A stretch of DNA of 18,441 nucleotides, from contig DATJQF010000040.1 of the NCBI GenBank assembly GCA_035505995.1, positions 1 through 18,441 of the forward strand. The letters run 5' to 3'. Both the position numbers and the translations under genes were made by a program. The notes beneath the pieces were generated by a model. The model was not told where the DNA came from and searched no databases. It saw only the letters and a program-made list of their open reading frames with translations. This document shows positions 6,931 to 14,738 of the stretch, piece after piece. This DNA is from DATJQF01 sp035505995 (GTDB lineage: Bacteria; Bacteroidota; Bacteroidia; Bacteroidales; FEN-979). Position 1 is the first letter of the stretch, and each line of letters starts with the position of its first letter.

Positions 6931-8067
6931 ATGAAAACAATCCAAATATCCATCCTGCTGCCCGGTATGCTGTTTAGCCTGATCTCCTGCAGGCCTTCTG
7001 CCAGTAAGCAGATGCCCAAGGACCTTGCTGAACAGGTCAGCGTCATGAGGATCGTCGAGCAAAAAGCCCGTTACTACGATTCCTATCCCGCCACGACGAT
7101 TGCCCTGAAAGAGGTTGATCTCCGGGGCGGCGTGAACGGATATATTACGGGGATCTATTTCAAGGAGGGATCCGTAGTGCGGCAGGGACAAAAACTTTAC
7201 GAGATCGATCGCAGCAAGTATGAAGCTGCGTATGACGAAGCGAAAGCCAACGTGGAGATCGCCCAGGCCAACCTGGAAAAGGTGCAGCATGATTTCGACC
7301 GGTACACGGTTCTGGGCAAAGCCGACGCCATCGCCCAACAGAAGCTGGATTACGCAGCCGTCGATCTGAGCAATGCCAAGATGGGCCTGGTGACGGCGAA
7401 GGCTGAGCTGGTAAAGGCCCGGACGGACCTCGATTATTCACTGATCTCGTCTCCCTTCGACGGGACCATAGGAATTTCGCAGGTCAAGATGGGATCCCTG
7501 GTTACGGCCGGCCAGACCCTCCTGAACACTATTTCCTCGGACGATCCGATGGGGATCGATTTCCAGATCGACCAGACCGAGCTGAACCGCTTTCATGCCC
7601 TGGAATCCTTAACGGCGGAGAATGCCGATTCTGTTTTCCGGGTAAGCCTCCCGGGCGGAAATCCTTACCCGGTTCCGGGCCTGATCTATTTCATCGACCG
7701 GGCGGTGGATCCCCAGACCGGCACGATACGGGTACGCCTGGCCTTTCCGAACCGGGAAGGAGAACTGAGGCCGGGGATGAGCTGCAATGTCAGGGTGAAA
7801 TCGGATAATTCCGCTCCCGTGATCCTGATCCCGATGAAGGCCATGACGGAGCAGATGGGGGAATTTTTTGTGTTCCGGATCTCGGGTAGCATAGCGAAGG
7901 AGATCAAAATCGTACCGGGGAGAAGGGTCGGAGACCAGGTGATCGTTCCTTCCGGACTGGCATCGGGCGACAGCATTGTAGTGGAAGGCATCCAGAAACT
8001 TCACGACGGATCACGGATCCGGATCACCGGGGATGCGTCTCCCGGGAGTAAAAATAATCAACACTGA
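6931..8067 (+). CDS. RND efflux periplasmic adaptor subunit (membrane fusion protein), lipoprotein
   Basis: This 378-residue adaptor bridges the inner-membrane pump and the outer-membrane factor. Residues 17-20 (LISC) are a lipobox, so C20 is probably lipidated and the protein anchored in the inner membrane facing the periplasm. The domain order is that of HlyD/AcrA proteins. The biotinyl-lipoyl-like half GYITGIYFKEGSVVRQGQKLYEID lies at about 71-94, followed by a coiled-coil hairpin at about 97-165 (AYDEAKANVEIAQANLEKVQ). The second lipoyl half contains SSPFDGTIGISQV; a beta-barrel follows, with the membrane-proximal domain at about 295-365 (VILIPMKAMTEQMGEFFVF). The length is typical. It sits second in the OMF-adaptor-pump operon, with a 17-bp gap to the pump gene. 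Confidence 0.92.
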   Translation: MKTIQISILLPGMLFSLISCRPSASKQMPKDLAEQVSVMRIVEQKARYYDSYPATTIALKEVDLRGGVNGYITGIYFKEGSVVRQGQKLYEIDRSKYEAAYDEAKANVEIAQANLEKVQHDFDRYTVLGKADAIAQQKLDYAAVDLSNAKMGLVTAKAELVKARTDLDYSLISSPFDGTIGISQVKMGSLVTAGQTLLNTISSDDPMGIDFQIDQTELNRFHALESLTAENADSVFRVSLPGGNPYPVPGLIYFIDRAVDPQTGTIRVRLAFPNREGELRPGMSCNVRVKSDNSAPVILIPMKAMTEQMGEFFVFRISGSIAKEIKIVPGRRVGDQVIVPSGLASGDSIVVEGIQKLHDGSRIRITGDASPGSKNNQH

Positions 8068-8071
8068 AACC

Positions 8072-8080
8072 GGAGGAGGA
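8072..8080 (+). promoter_or_regulatory. Strong Shine-Dalgarno site for the RND pump gene
   Basis: GGAGGAGGA ends four bases before the ATG at 8085 and is strongly complementary to the 3' end of 16S rRNA. Bacteroidota generally rely little on Shine-Dalgarno pairing, and the other starts in this window lack one this strong. It fixes the pump start and may raise pump translation within the operon. Confidence 0.75.
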
Positions 8081-8084
8081 TCCC

Positions 8085-11000
8085 ATGATAGCTAACCTGT
8101 TCATCCGGAGACCCATTACCGCTATGGTGATATCGATCGTATTCGTCACGCTCGGGATCCTTGCCATGATTTTCCTGCCGATCAGCCAGTATCCCGACAT
8201 CTCTCCCCCGGTGGTCCAGGTATCCGCTTCCTTTATCGGTGCGGATGCATTGACGGTGGAACAGACGGTCACCACGCCCATCGAGGAACAGGTGAACGGA
8301 TCCCCCAATATGACCTATCTGCAAACCAACAGCACCAGCGATGGCAGGATGGCGATGAACGTTTTTTTCAATGTGGGAACCAATGTGGATATTGCCGCAA
8401 CGGATGTCCAGAACCGTGTGAATATCGCAACCCCGATACTTCCTGATGAGGTGAAGCGGCTGGGGATAACGGTCCGGAAAAGAAGCCCGAGCATTCTGAT
8501 GGTAGTTGCCCTGTTTTCGCCTAAAGGGACTCATAATATCCAGTTTATCGATAATTACACCAATATTTTTGCGCGGGATGCCGTGCTCCGCGTCCCGGGA
8601 GTGGGGGATGTTTTTTCCCGGGCCGATGATTTCAGCATGAGGATCTGGCTGAATCCCCAAAAAATGGCAGCCATGGGGTTGACGGCCAATGATGTGATCG
8701 CGGCTGTCCAGGAACAGAACGTACAGGTCGCTGCCGGTTCGGTGGGGGCTCCTCCCCAACCGGCGGGCCAGGCATTCGAATATACGGCCCAGGTGAACGG
8801 AAGGTTGACCCACCCGGAAGAATTCGGAAACATTATCATCCGGAACAACCCGGATGAAGGCTCGGTTGTGCACCTGAAGGATGTGGCCCGGGTGGAACTG
8901 GGGAAATTCAGTTACTCGGGGTTGTCGTTCGTGGATGAAAAACGTTCCGCCTATCTCCTGGTTTTCCAGGCTCCGGGTAGCAATGCGCTGGAGACTGCCA
9001 AAGGAGTGTACAAGACCATGGACGGATTGAGGAAATCGTTTCCCCCCGATGTTGATTACTCGGTCCCGTTTGAAACGGTTTCGGTGGTGAGAGTTTCCAT
9101 GCAGGAAGTGGTGAAGACCCTTCTTCAGGCACTTGGCCTGGTGGTGCTGGTGGTTTTTCTGTTCCTGCAGAAGCTTCGCGCCACCATCATCCCGATCCTT
9201 GCGATCCCGGTGTCGATCATCGGAACGTTCATCTTCTTCCTCCCCCTGGGATTCACGATCAACACCCTGACCTTGTTCGCCTTCGTGCTGGCGATCGGGA
9301 TTGTCGTGGATGATGCCATCATTGTCGTGGAGGCGATCCAGCATTATATCGACGATCAGCATCTTTCTGCTCCGGAAGCGGCCAGAAGGGCCATGGCGGA
9401 TATCTCGGGCCCGGTCATCGCGATAGCGCTGGTGCTGTCGGCCGTATTTGTTCCGGTAGGCTTCATCCCCGGGATCGTTGGAAGGCTTTACCAGCAGTTC
9501 GCCATAACGATCGCCATATCGGTGCTGATCTCTGCGTTCGTCGCTCTTTCCCTCACCCCGGCCTTGTGCTCCCTGTTCCTGAAACCGTCCGGACTGACCT
9601 CATCCTCCGGAGGATTGAACCGGGTGTTTTTCCTGTTCAACCGCTGGTTCCAGGAAAAAACGGGACAATATACCGAATCGGTCAGGCGATGGATCCGGAA
9701 CAGCCGGTATGCAATGATCTTCCTGATCGTGCTGATCATCGGGGCTTTCTTTCTGGTGGAAAGAAAACCGACCGGCTTCATTCCCCTGGAGGATGAAGGC
9801 AGGATCTATATTACATTCGAATTGCCTGAGGCTTCTTCCACGACCCGTACCGTTGAGGTGCTTCAGAAGATCATGGAGATTCTCCGGACAGAGCCCGGCG
9901 TAGGTCATTTTGCCTCGATCGCGGGACTGAACGTGGTCACTTTTGCATCCAAGCCGAACGACGGTACGATCTTCTGCATGCTGAAACCATGGAACGAAAG
10001 AACCACCAAAGCGCTCCGCCTTAATTCCATCATCAACCATCTCTATTACCGTTTCTCTGCCATCCGGGAAGCGAATATCCTGGTGATCTCGCCCCCGGCA
10101 ATTCCCGGGCTGGGGACGACGGGCGGCTTCACCTTCGAGTTGCAGCAGCGGGAAAGCAACGATGATATCCACGGATTTGAGAAAGTGGTTTATTCTTTCC
10201 TCGGAGCGGTAAATCAGCGCCCGGAGATTTCCCGTGCCTTTACTTTCTTCAATGCAAGGACGCCGGGATATAATATTGTCGTGGACCGGGAGCTCTGCAA
10301 AAAGATCGGCGTCAATCTTTCGGATGTATTCACCGCGTTACAGACTTTCCTGGGAAGCGAGTATATCAACGATTTTACCATCTATCACCGGAATTTCAGG
10401 GTCATCGCACAGGCCGACACGATGTACCGGAACGATATCACTGCGCTGCAAAAATATTATGTCCGGAACCGTGCCGGGAACATGGTTCCTTTGAGCACGC
10501 TGATCAAATACACGGTCACCGAGACCGCCTCGCTGATCCCGCATTACAATCTCTACCGCACAGCCGAGATTAACGGGGATGCGAAACAGGGATACAGCAC
10601 GGGGCAAACGCTGGCCGCACTTGAAGATGTGGCGCGGAAAACATTGCCGAATGGATACGGATATGAGTTCTCCGGGCTGAGCCGGGAAGAGATCAATGCC
10701 GGTTCCGTTACCTTTTATGTGTTCCTGCTTTCGCTGCTGTTTGCCTTCCTGTTCCTCTCCGCCCTGTACGAAAGCTGGTCCATACCCTTTTCCGTATTGC
10801 TGGCGGTCCCCCTGGCAGGGTTCGGGGCGATCCTGGCCCTGACGCTGACGCCTTCCCTGTCGAATAATGTTTATTCCCAGATCGGCCTTATCACCCTGAT
10901 CGGACTGGCAGCAAAGAATTCCATCCTGATCGTGGAATTTGCCAAAGTGCGGGTGGACCAGGGGACCGAACTGATCACCGCCACGATCCAGGCGGTCCGG

Positions 11001-11273
11001 CTCCGGCTTCGCCCTATCCTGATGACTTCCCTCGCCTTTATCTTCGGGGTTTCCCCGTTGGTGTTCGCCTCCGGTGCCGGGGCGGTGGCACGGCAGACCA
11101 TCGGCTGGACCGTACTCGGAGGCATGCTGGCGGCTACCAGCCTGGGGATCTTTATCGTACCGGTCCTGTTTGTGCTGATTACGCGATGGAGTTACGGGAA
11201 GAAGAAACTGGCTGAACTGCAGCGCTCGGCAAAAAGCACATCCGAGCACGGAAACCCTCCCGGGGAGTTTTAA
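8085..11273 (+). CDS. HAE1/AcrB-type RND multidrug efflux permease
   Basis: This 1062-residue inner-membrane pump uses the proton gradient to export hydrophobic or amphiphilic compounds through the adaptor and outer-membrane factor encoded upstream. The N-terminus (FIRRPITAMVISIVFVTLG) and LPISQYPDISPPVV are diagnostic of the HAE1 family, and the length is normal. The proton-relay residues are present: D409 and D410 in LAIGIVVDDAI (AcrB D407/D408), K944 in GLAAKNSILIVEF (AcrB K940) and R976 in RLRPILMTS (AcrB R971). Periplasmic porter and docking domains occupy about residues 40-335 and 565-870. TM4 ends VVEAIQHYIDD rather than the common VVENVER. The TM11-12 region ends in a Lys/Ser-rich tail. 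Nothing suggests truncation. The substrate cannot be deduced from the sequence. Confidence 0.95.
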   Translation: MIANLFIRRPITAMVISIVFVTLGILAMIFLPISQYPDISPPVVQVSASFIGADALTVEQTVTTPIEEQVNGSPNMTYLQTNSTSDGRMAMNVFFNVGTNVDIAATDVQNRVNIATPILPDEVKRLGITVRKRSPSILMVVALFSPKGTHNIQFIDNYTNIFARDAVLRVPGVGDVFSRADDFSMRIWLNPQKMAAMGLTANDVIAAVQEQNVQVAAGSVGAPPQPAGQAFEYTAQVNGRLTHPEEFGNIIIRNNPDEGSVVHLKDVARVELGKFSYSGLSFVDEKRSAYLLVFQAPGSNALETAKGVYKTMDGLRKSFPPDVDYSVPFETVSVVRVSMQEVVKTLLQALGLVVLVVFLFLQKLRATIIPILAIPVSIIGTFIFFLPLGFTINTLTLFAFVLAIGIVVDDAIIVVEAIQHYIDDQHLSAPEAARRAMADISGPVIAIALVLSAVFVPVGFIPGIVGRLYQQFAITIAISVLISAFVALSLTPALCSLFLKPSGLTSSSGGLNRVFFLFNRWFQEKTGQYTESVRRWIRNSRYAMIFLIVLIIGAFFLVERKPTGFIPLEDEGRIYITFELPEASSTTRTVEVLQKIMEILRTEPGVGHFASIAGLNVVTFASKPNDGTIFCMLKPWNERTTKALRLNSIINHLYYRFSAIREANILVISPPAIPGLGTTGGFTFELQQRESNDDIHGFEKVVYSFLGAVNQRPEISRAFTFFNARTPGYNIVVDRELCKKIGVNLSDVFTALQTFLGSEYINDFTIYHRNFRVIAQADTMYRNDITALQKYYVRNRAGNMVPLSTLIKYTVTETASLIPHYNLYRTAEINGDAKQGYSTGQTLAALEDVARKTLPNGYGYEFSGLSREEINAGSVTFYVFLLSLLFAFLFLSALYESWSIPFSVLLAVPLAGFGAILALTLTPSLSNNVYSQIGLITLIGLAAKNSILIVEFAKVRVDQGTELITATIQAVRLRLRPILMTSLAFIFGVSPLVFASGAGAVARQTIGWTVLGGMLAATSLGIFIVPVLFVLITRWSYGKKKLAELQRSAKSTSEHGNPPGEF

Positions 11274-11334
11274 GGATGCAGCACATTCAGGGATATGCAG
11301 AATATCGTAACATTGTAAAATAATAGCAGAACTG

Positions 11335-11976
11335 ATGGATACCGGTATCCGGCGCGAGATGGAGGGCATCTATTCTTCCCTTACCCCCGGGGAAATCCCC
11401 TGGAACAACGAGGAACCTCCTGGGATACTGGTAGACCTGGTTGCAGACGGGACGATAAAACCTTGTAACGGAATTGATCTGGGCTGCGGATTGGGGAATT
11501 ATTCCCGCTATCTTGCCCGGAAAGGATTCCAAATGACCGGGGTGGATGTTTCCTCTGCCGCGATCCGGCTGGCACAGGAAAAAGCGACCGCTGAAAAATT
11601 AACCGTTTCCTTTCAGGTTGTGAACCTGACCGGAAACTGGAAAATAGCAACAAGTCCTTTCGATTTCGCCCTGGAATTCGAAGTGCTCCACCATATTTAT
11701 CCCGAACACCGCTCTCATTATATGGAGCAACTGGCCGGTCACCTTGATCCGGGAGCCCTGTACCTGGCGGTTTGTTTCCATGAATCGGATCCGCAGTTTG
11801 GCGGAAAGGGTAAATACCGCCAGACTTCGATCGGGACCCGGTTGTATTTTTCCAGCCAGGAGGAATTAAAAAAACTGTATGAGCCTTTTTTCGGGATCCG
11901 TGAACAGGCAATTATTGAAGTAAGCGGAAAAAGAGGCCCTCACCAGGCGAATTTTTTCCTGCTGGAGAAAAAGTGA
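11335..11976 (+). CDS. Class I SAM-dependent methyltransferase
   Basis: This 213-residue cytoplasmic enzyme has motif I IDLGCGLGN (residues 47-55), an acidic ribose-binding residue in GVDVSS (D71) and FDFALEFEVLHHI (109-121) as motif IV. LDPGALYLAVCF (137-148) follows, with a C-terminal YFSSQEELKKLYEPFFGI segment. The N-terminal PGEIPWNNEEPP resembles small methyltransferases of the thiopurine/TehB-like type; I cannot assign the substrate. It shares only the fold with the methyltransferase at 133-750. It lies 61 bp after the pump gene on the same strand with no good promoter between, so read-through from the efflux operon is possible. It is convergent with the membrane protein gene at 12004 (27 bp between stops). 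Confidence 0.88.
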   Translation: MDTGIRREMEGIYSSLTPGEIPWNNEEPPGILVDLVADGTIKPCNGIDLGCGLGNYSRYLARKGFQMTGVDVSSAAIRLAQEKATAEKLTVSFQVVNLTGNWKIATSPFDFALEFEVLHHIYPEHRSHYMEQLAGHLDPGALYLAVCFHESDPQFGGKGKYRQTSIGTRLYFSSQEELKKLYEPFFGIREQAIIEVSGKRGPHQANFFLLEKK

Positions 11977-12003
11977 ACCGGGCTTATCCCGCGATCGTCC
12001 GTT

Positions 12004-12585
12004 TCAGGGAGTGGCTTCCTGCTTCCCCGGAGCTTTCCTCTTCACGAACCAGGCCAGCCAGACCGAGCAGATCGCCCAGCCGATCGTGAGATCGATCACT
12101 TCGGGCTGAATGAATTTCCAGGGATAGCTCCACCAGTTCATGTTATTCAGTACCCCCTGCGACAGGGCGAAAAACGAGAAGGCCATTGCCACCAGAAACC
12201 GGGCGCCGAACGTATCGAATTTCCCGTAATAGATCACCAGGGACGCCAAGAGGCAGGAGATCAGGACATACAGGATCCCCCTTAGCAGGTACCCCGCCTC
12301 AAATCCGGCCATAACCGGATGGTAAAAGACCATGGCCCAGGGCTTCCCGGGCATCAGGGCTTCTTTCTTTTTCATGTCTTCTTTAAAGGTCGGACTCAGG
12401 GGATCCGCCATGGGAATAACGTACAATCCCTCTGCCGTAAGGTTTTTATTCAGCGTGCTCAGGATCGTATCCTGATTGGGGGTGTACGTGTAAAAATTGC
12501 GGTGGAAGCCGCCTTCCCACATGAGGGTCTGGAACAGGAAGTAGATCACCGTTCCCACCACAGCACCGATAATGACTCTTTTCAT
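12004..12585 (-). CDS. Four-helix integral membrane protein of unknown function
   Basis: This 193-residue protein is not recognised. Likely membrane helices lie at residues 3-22 (RVIIGAVVGTVIYFLFQTLM), 97-120, 128-147 and 164-181. A hydrophilic loop of about 75 residues between helices 1 and 2 holds WEGGFHRNF, TILSTLNKNLTAEGLYVIP and KEDMKKKEALMPGKPWA. Aromatic clusters (MNWWSYPWKF, 149-158) lie before the last helix, which ends in a basic tail. The first helix is internally hydrophobic without a signal-peptide cleavage site. The start is the first ATG of the frame. The gene is convergent with the methyltransferase and follows the beta-helix gene on the same strand after 52 bp, so the two could be co-transcribed. 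I can give no function. Confidence 0.75.
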   Translation of the reverse strand: MKRVIIGAVVGTVIYFLFQTLMWEGGFHRNFYTYTPNQDTILSTLNKNLTAEGLYVIPMADPLSPTFKEDMKKKEALMPGKPWAMVFYHPVMAGFEAGYLLRGILYVLISCLLASLVIYYGKFDTFGARFLVAMAFSFFALSQGVLNNMNWWSYPWKFIQPEVIDLTIGWAICSVWLAWFVKRKAPGKQEATP

Positions 12586-12623
12586 ATTTTCCGGATTTAA
12601 ATATTAACAAATGCAGGTCAAAT

Positions 12624-12635
12624 GATATTAATATC
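12624..12635. promoter_or_regulatory. 12-bp A/T-rich perfect palindrome GATATTAATATC
   Basis: The palindrome sits in the 52-bp gap between the beta-helix gene (stop at 12638-12640) and the start of the membrane protein gene (12585), both on the minus strand. Its size and position would suit an operator for the membrane protein gene. No full sigma-A consensus is visible beside it. The evidence is symmetry only; A/T-rich palindromes of this length also arise by chance. Confidence 0.25.
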
Positions 12636-12637
12636 TG

Positions 12638-14620
12638 TCATTTATTTACGATAAAACTCCCCTCGGGACTCCCGGCTGTTGACCGGATCCGGAAATAGTA
12701 TTTCCCGGATGAAAAATCAGCAGCCCTCAGAGGGATATTATTCTCGCCCCGGGAAATGTTCAGGGGCATCTCCCTAACGGACCTCCCGTAAATATCAGTA
12801 ATCAACAGGATACCTGCCGCGTTTTCTTCCGACCGGAAGGATAGCACGGAATTCCCCGTTACGGGATCGGGGTAAACCACCGCGCGAAGGGCGGTTTCAG
12901 GATGGTCCTCCGTACCGAGGATCTTCGGCAGCAGGTTGATCCCCTTGATCGCTTCCACCTGGTTGGAATCCGCGGTATTATCCGTCATCAGCAGCCTGAG
13001 GATATAACTTCCCGGCGACAGGCCATGCGTATCCCAATTCGCCAGGATTTCATCATATTTTTTGACGAATACCTTGTTCCCGGCGGGAGTCCATCCCGAA
13101 TCCCCCTGTTTCTGCCAGTACACGCGGTACCAGGCAAAGTCCATCAGCGTGCTTGCAGGGGTTTTATCAATCCAGGCTGAGCCAAAGACTGGGACCAGGG
13201 TATCCACAAAAGCCGAGGAAGGTTTCCCGATATTGGCCTCCCAGATACAGGCTCCGTCCCACAATTGCGGGTCCTCCGGGAGCTGGCTCTGGATCAGCAT
13301 CAGGATGGAATTCCCGTGCGCCGAGGCAATCCCGGAGATCATGGTGGAATAGGCGAAAATGAAGATCCCGCTCCGGTCGGTGCGCAGGTCGTTCACCGCC
13401 GTCGAACGGACAGCGAACAGGAAGGTCGTATCCACGGCCCACCAGTACCCGCCCGATCCATCCACGAAGATATCCTGCGCGGTCAGCTGCGCCTTCCCTT
13501 CCGTTCCGATCTCCCCGAGGATGCATCCCGTGACGGCCAGCCGGGAAGCATTCATCGGGTACAGGCTCCAGGTCTGCACCGAGCTGTTGACCAGGTGAAG
13601 GTTCCGGTCGTTGAGCGGCGCGGTGAAATCATCGTAACTGGAATTATCCACCAGCCCCGAGACCGTAAGACTGTCGGACCCGGTAAACCACAGACCGATG
13701 GAACGGATCTTCGAACCGGTGACTTCGATGTCGGAGCCATCAACGGGCATCAGCGCCCACATCACATTCGTGCTGCTGTCGACCCGGATGGTGTAACCGA
13801 GCCCGGAAACACCGGGAGTGTCAGGGTCCAGGGTATACAGACTGAGTGTGTCTCCGTCGGGAAAGGAGAGATCCAGCGAGCTGCCGGACGGGACCTGGTG
13901 CCAGAGAAGGAGCGTATTGACATGGTCGAAGTGCAGGGAGACGCTGTCGGTGATGACAAACTCCCCGGCCGTATTGATATGATCAATTTCCACCCGTGCC
14001 TTTTTCGCGGTGCCCCAGGTGGTAAATCCCACATCCGTGACGTTGGATAAATGCACCGAGGCCGAGTCGAATACGGCAAAATTATGGGACAGCCCGCTAT
14101 GATCCATGGTTGTATTCCGGTAGATCACCCCGCCGTGGCCGGCCACGATCATCGAGCGCTGGTAGAAATACTGCTGGGGAAAATAGAGATAGGACGAATC
14201 GGCCGTCACCAGGGCATGATCGCCCACCACCCAGAGATCCCCGACGACCGTAGCCCGGGCATTCTTAAACCGAAGGATCCCGCTCCCCAGCACCAGCACC
14301 GGGCCCTGGTGGACCCAATTCCCGGTGATGATCAATGAATCGTTTGGCGGTACGCCGACCACCAGCGTGTCATACCCGAAGCTCTTTTTATGCAGGAAAT
14401 TTGCCGGATGGTTTTTAATAAGGCTGAGGATCCCGGATATTCCCGATGGGATCCGGCCGGGGCGGTCAGACAGGCTATCGGGACCGGATCCGGTAGGGAA
14501 AGAGGGCATTCCTGAAAGAACGGCTTCATAGGTATGCAACGCTTCCTGAAGGAAAATTTGCGCGTTCAGACTCCCTGCACCCATAAATAACAGGGCAAAC
14601 AGGCTGGCCAGCTTTTTCAT
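12638..14620 (-). CDS. T9SS type A sorting domain protein with beta-helix-like body
   Basis: The product is 660 residues from the ATG at 14620. The frame is open to an ATG at 14689, but the later start gives a clean signal peptide (MKKLASLFALLFMGAGSLNA, cut near Q21). The mature body carries many short repeated strand-turn units rich in Val, Ser, Asp and Gly (for example SLHFDHVNTLLLW, LTVSGLVDNSSY, LAVTGCILGEIG, LTAQDIFVDGSG). This pattern suggests a right-handed parallel beta-helix at about residues 90-450. The C-terminal 80 residues are a T9SS type A sorting domain: VVYPDPVTGNSVLSF, ILLITDIYGRSVRE, then GKYYFRIRS and a basic end. T9SS exports such proteins across the outer membrane and usually attaches them to the surface. 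No catalytic motif is recognised. The gene is divergent from another T9SS cargo gene. Confidence 0.82.
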   Translation of the reverse strand: MKKLASLFALLFMGAGSLNAQIFLQEALHTYEAVLSGMPSFPTGSGPDSLSDRPGRIPSGISGILSLIKNHPANFLHKKSFGYDTLVVGVPPNDSLIITGNWVHQGPVLVLGSGILRFKNARATVVGDLWVVGDHALVTADSSYLYFPQQYFYQRSMIVAGHGGVIYRNTTMDHSGLSHNFAVFDSASVHLSNVTDVGFTTWGTAKKARVEIDHINTAGEFVITDSVSLHFDHVNTLLLWHQVPSGSSLDLSFPDGDTLSLYTLDPDTPGVSGLGYTIRVDSSTNVMWALMPVDGSDIEVTGSKIRSIGLWFTGSDSLTVSGLVDNSSYDDFTAPLNDRNLHLVNSSVQTWSLYPMNASRLAVTGCILGEIGTEGKAQLTAQDIFVDGSGGYWWAVDTTFLFAVRSTAVNDLRTDRSGIFIFAYSTMISGIASAHGNSILMLIQSQLPEDPQLWDGACIWEANIGKPSSAFVDTLVPVFGSAWIDKTPASTLMDFAWYRVYWQKQGDSGWTPAGNKVFVKKYDEILANWDTHGLSPGSYILRLLMTDNTADSNQVEAIKGINLLPKILGTEDHPETALRAVVYPDPVTGNSVLSFRSEENAAGILLITDIYGRSVREMPLNISRGENNIPLRAADFSSGKYYFRIRSTAGSPEGSFIVNK

Positions 14621-14642
14621 CCGCGAGATCAAAAGATAAAAA

Positions 14643-14667
14643 TACCACAGAATCGAGAATCGTGGTA
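14643..14667. promoter_or_regulatory. Inverted repeat TACCAC-N13-GTGGTA between the divergent T9SS genes
   Basis: Perfect 6-bp arms at 14643-14648 and 14662-14667 flank a 13-bp centre that itself holds a direct repeat (GAATC-GA-GAATC). The dyad lies 22 bp upstream of the minus-strand start at 14620 and just upstream of the plus-strand -33 box (14674), so a protein bound here could affect both genes. This is inference from position and symmetry. Confidence 0.3.
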
Positions 14668-14673
14668 ATACTT

Positions 14674-14704
14674 TTTGAATCCATTTCATTATATATTATT
14701 TTTG
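14674..14704 (+). promoter_or_regulatory. Bacteroidota sigma-A promoter for the Asp-box T9SS protein
   Basis: TTTG at 14674-14677 (-33 box) and TATTTTTG at 14697-14704 (-7 box, full match to TAnnTTTG) are separated by 19 bp, the canonical spacing. Transcription would begin near 14710-14712, giving a leader of about 28 bases before the ATG at 14739. It is the clearest promoter in the window. Confidence 0.8.
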
Positions 14705-14738
14705 CCGGGTAGTCAGAATAGAAACTAAACTGTTGGTT

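Noticed and set aside
8058..9362. A 434-codon minus-strand open frame inside the RND pump gene
   Set aside because: Its product is rich in His, Arg, Asp and Gly without a recognisable fold, and it is antisense to a clearly conserved AcrB-like protein.
10338..11369. A 343-codon minus-strand open frame across the 3' half of the pump gene
   Set aside because: It is an antisense shadow of the conserved TM7-TM12 region, with low-complexity Gln/Arg/Asp-rich content and no domain.
11977..12003. A short CGGG-CTTAT-CCCG hairpin between convergent genes
   Set aside because: The 4-bp stem without a T-tract is too weak to call a terminator.
13265..14050. A 261-codon plus-strand frame opposite the beta-helix T9SS gene
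   Set aside because: It has no motif and is antisense to a protein with a signal peptide and sorting domain; it is best explained as a shadow.
14621..14689. An upstream start for the beta-helix T9SS protein
   Set aside because: It would bury the signal peptide behind 23 residues and overlap the promoter of the divergent gene.
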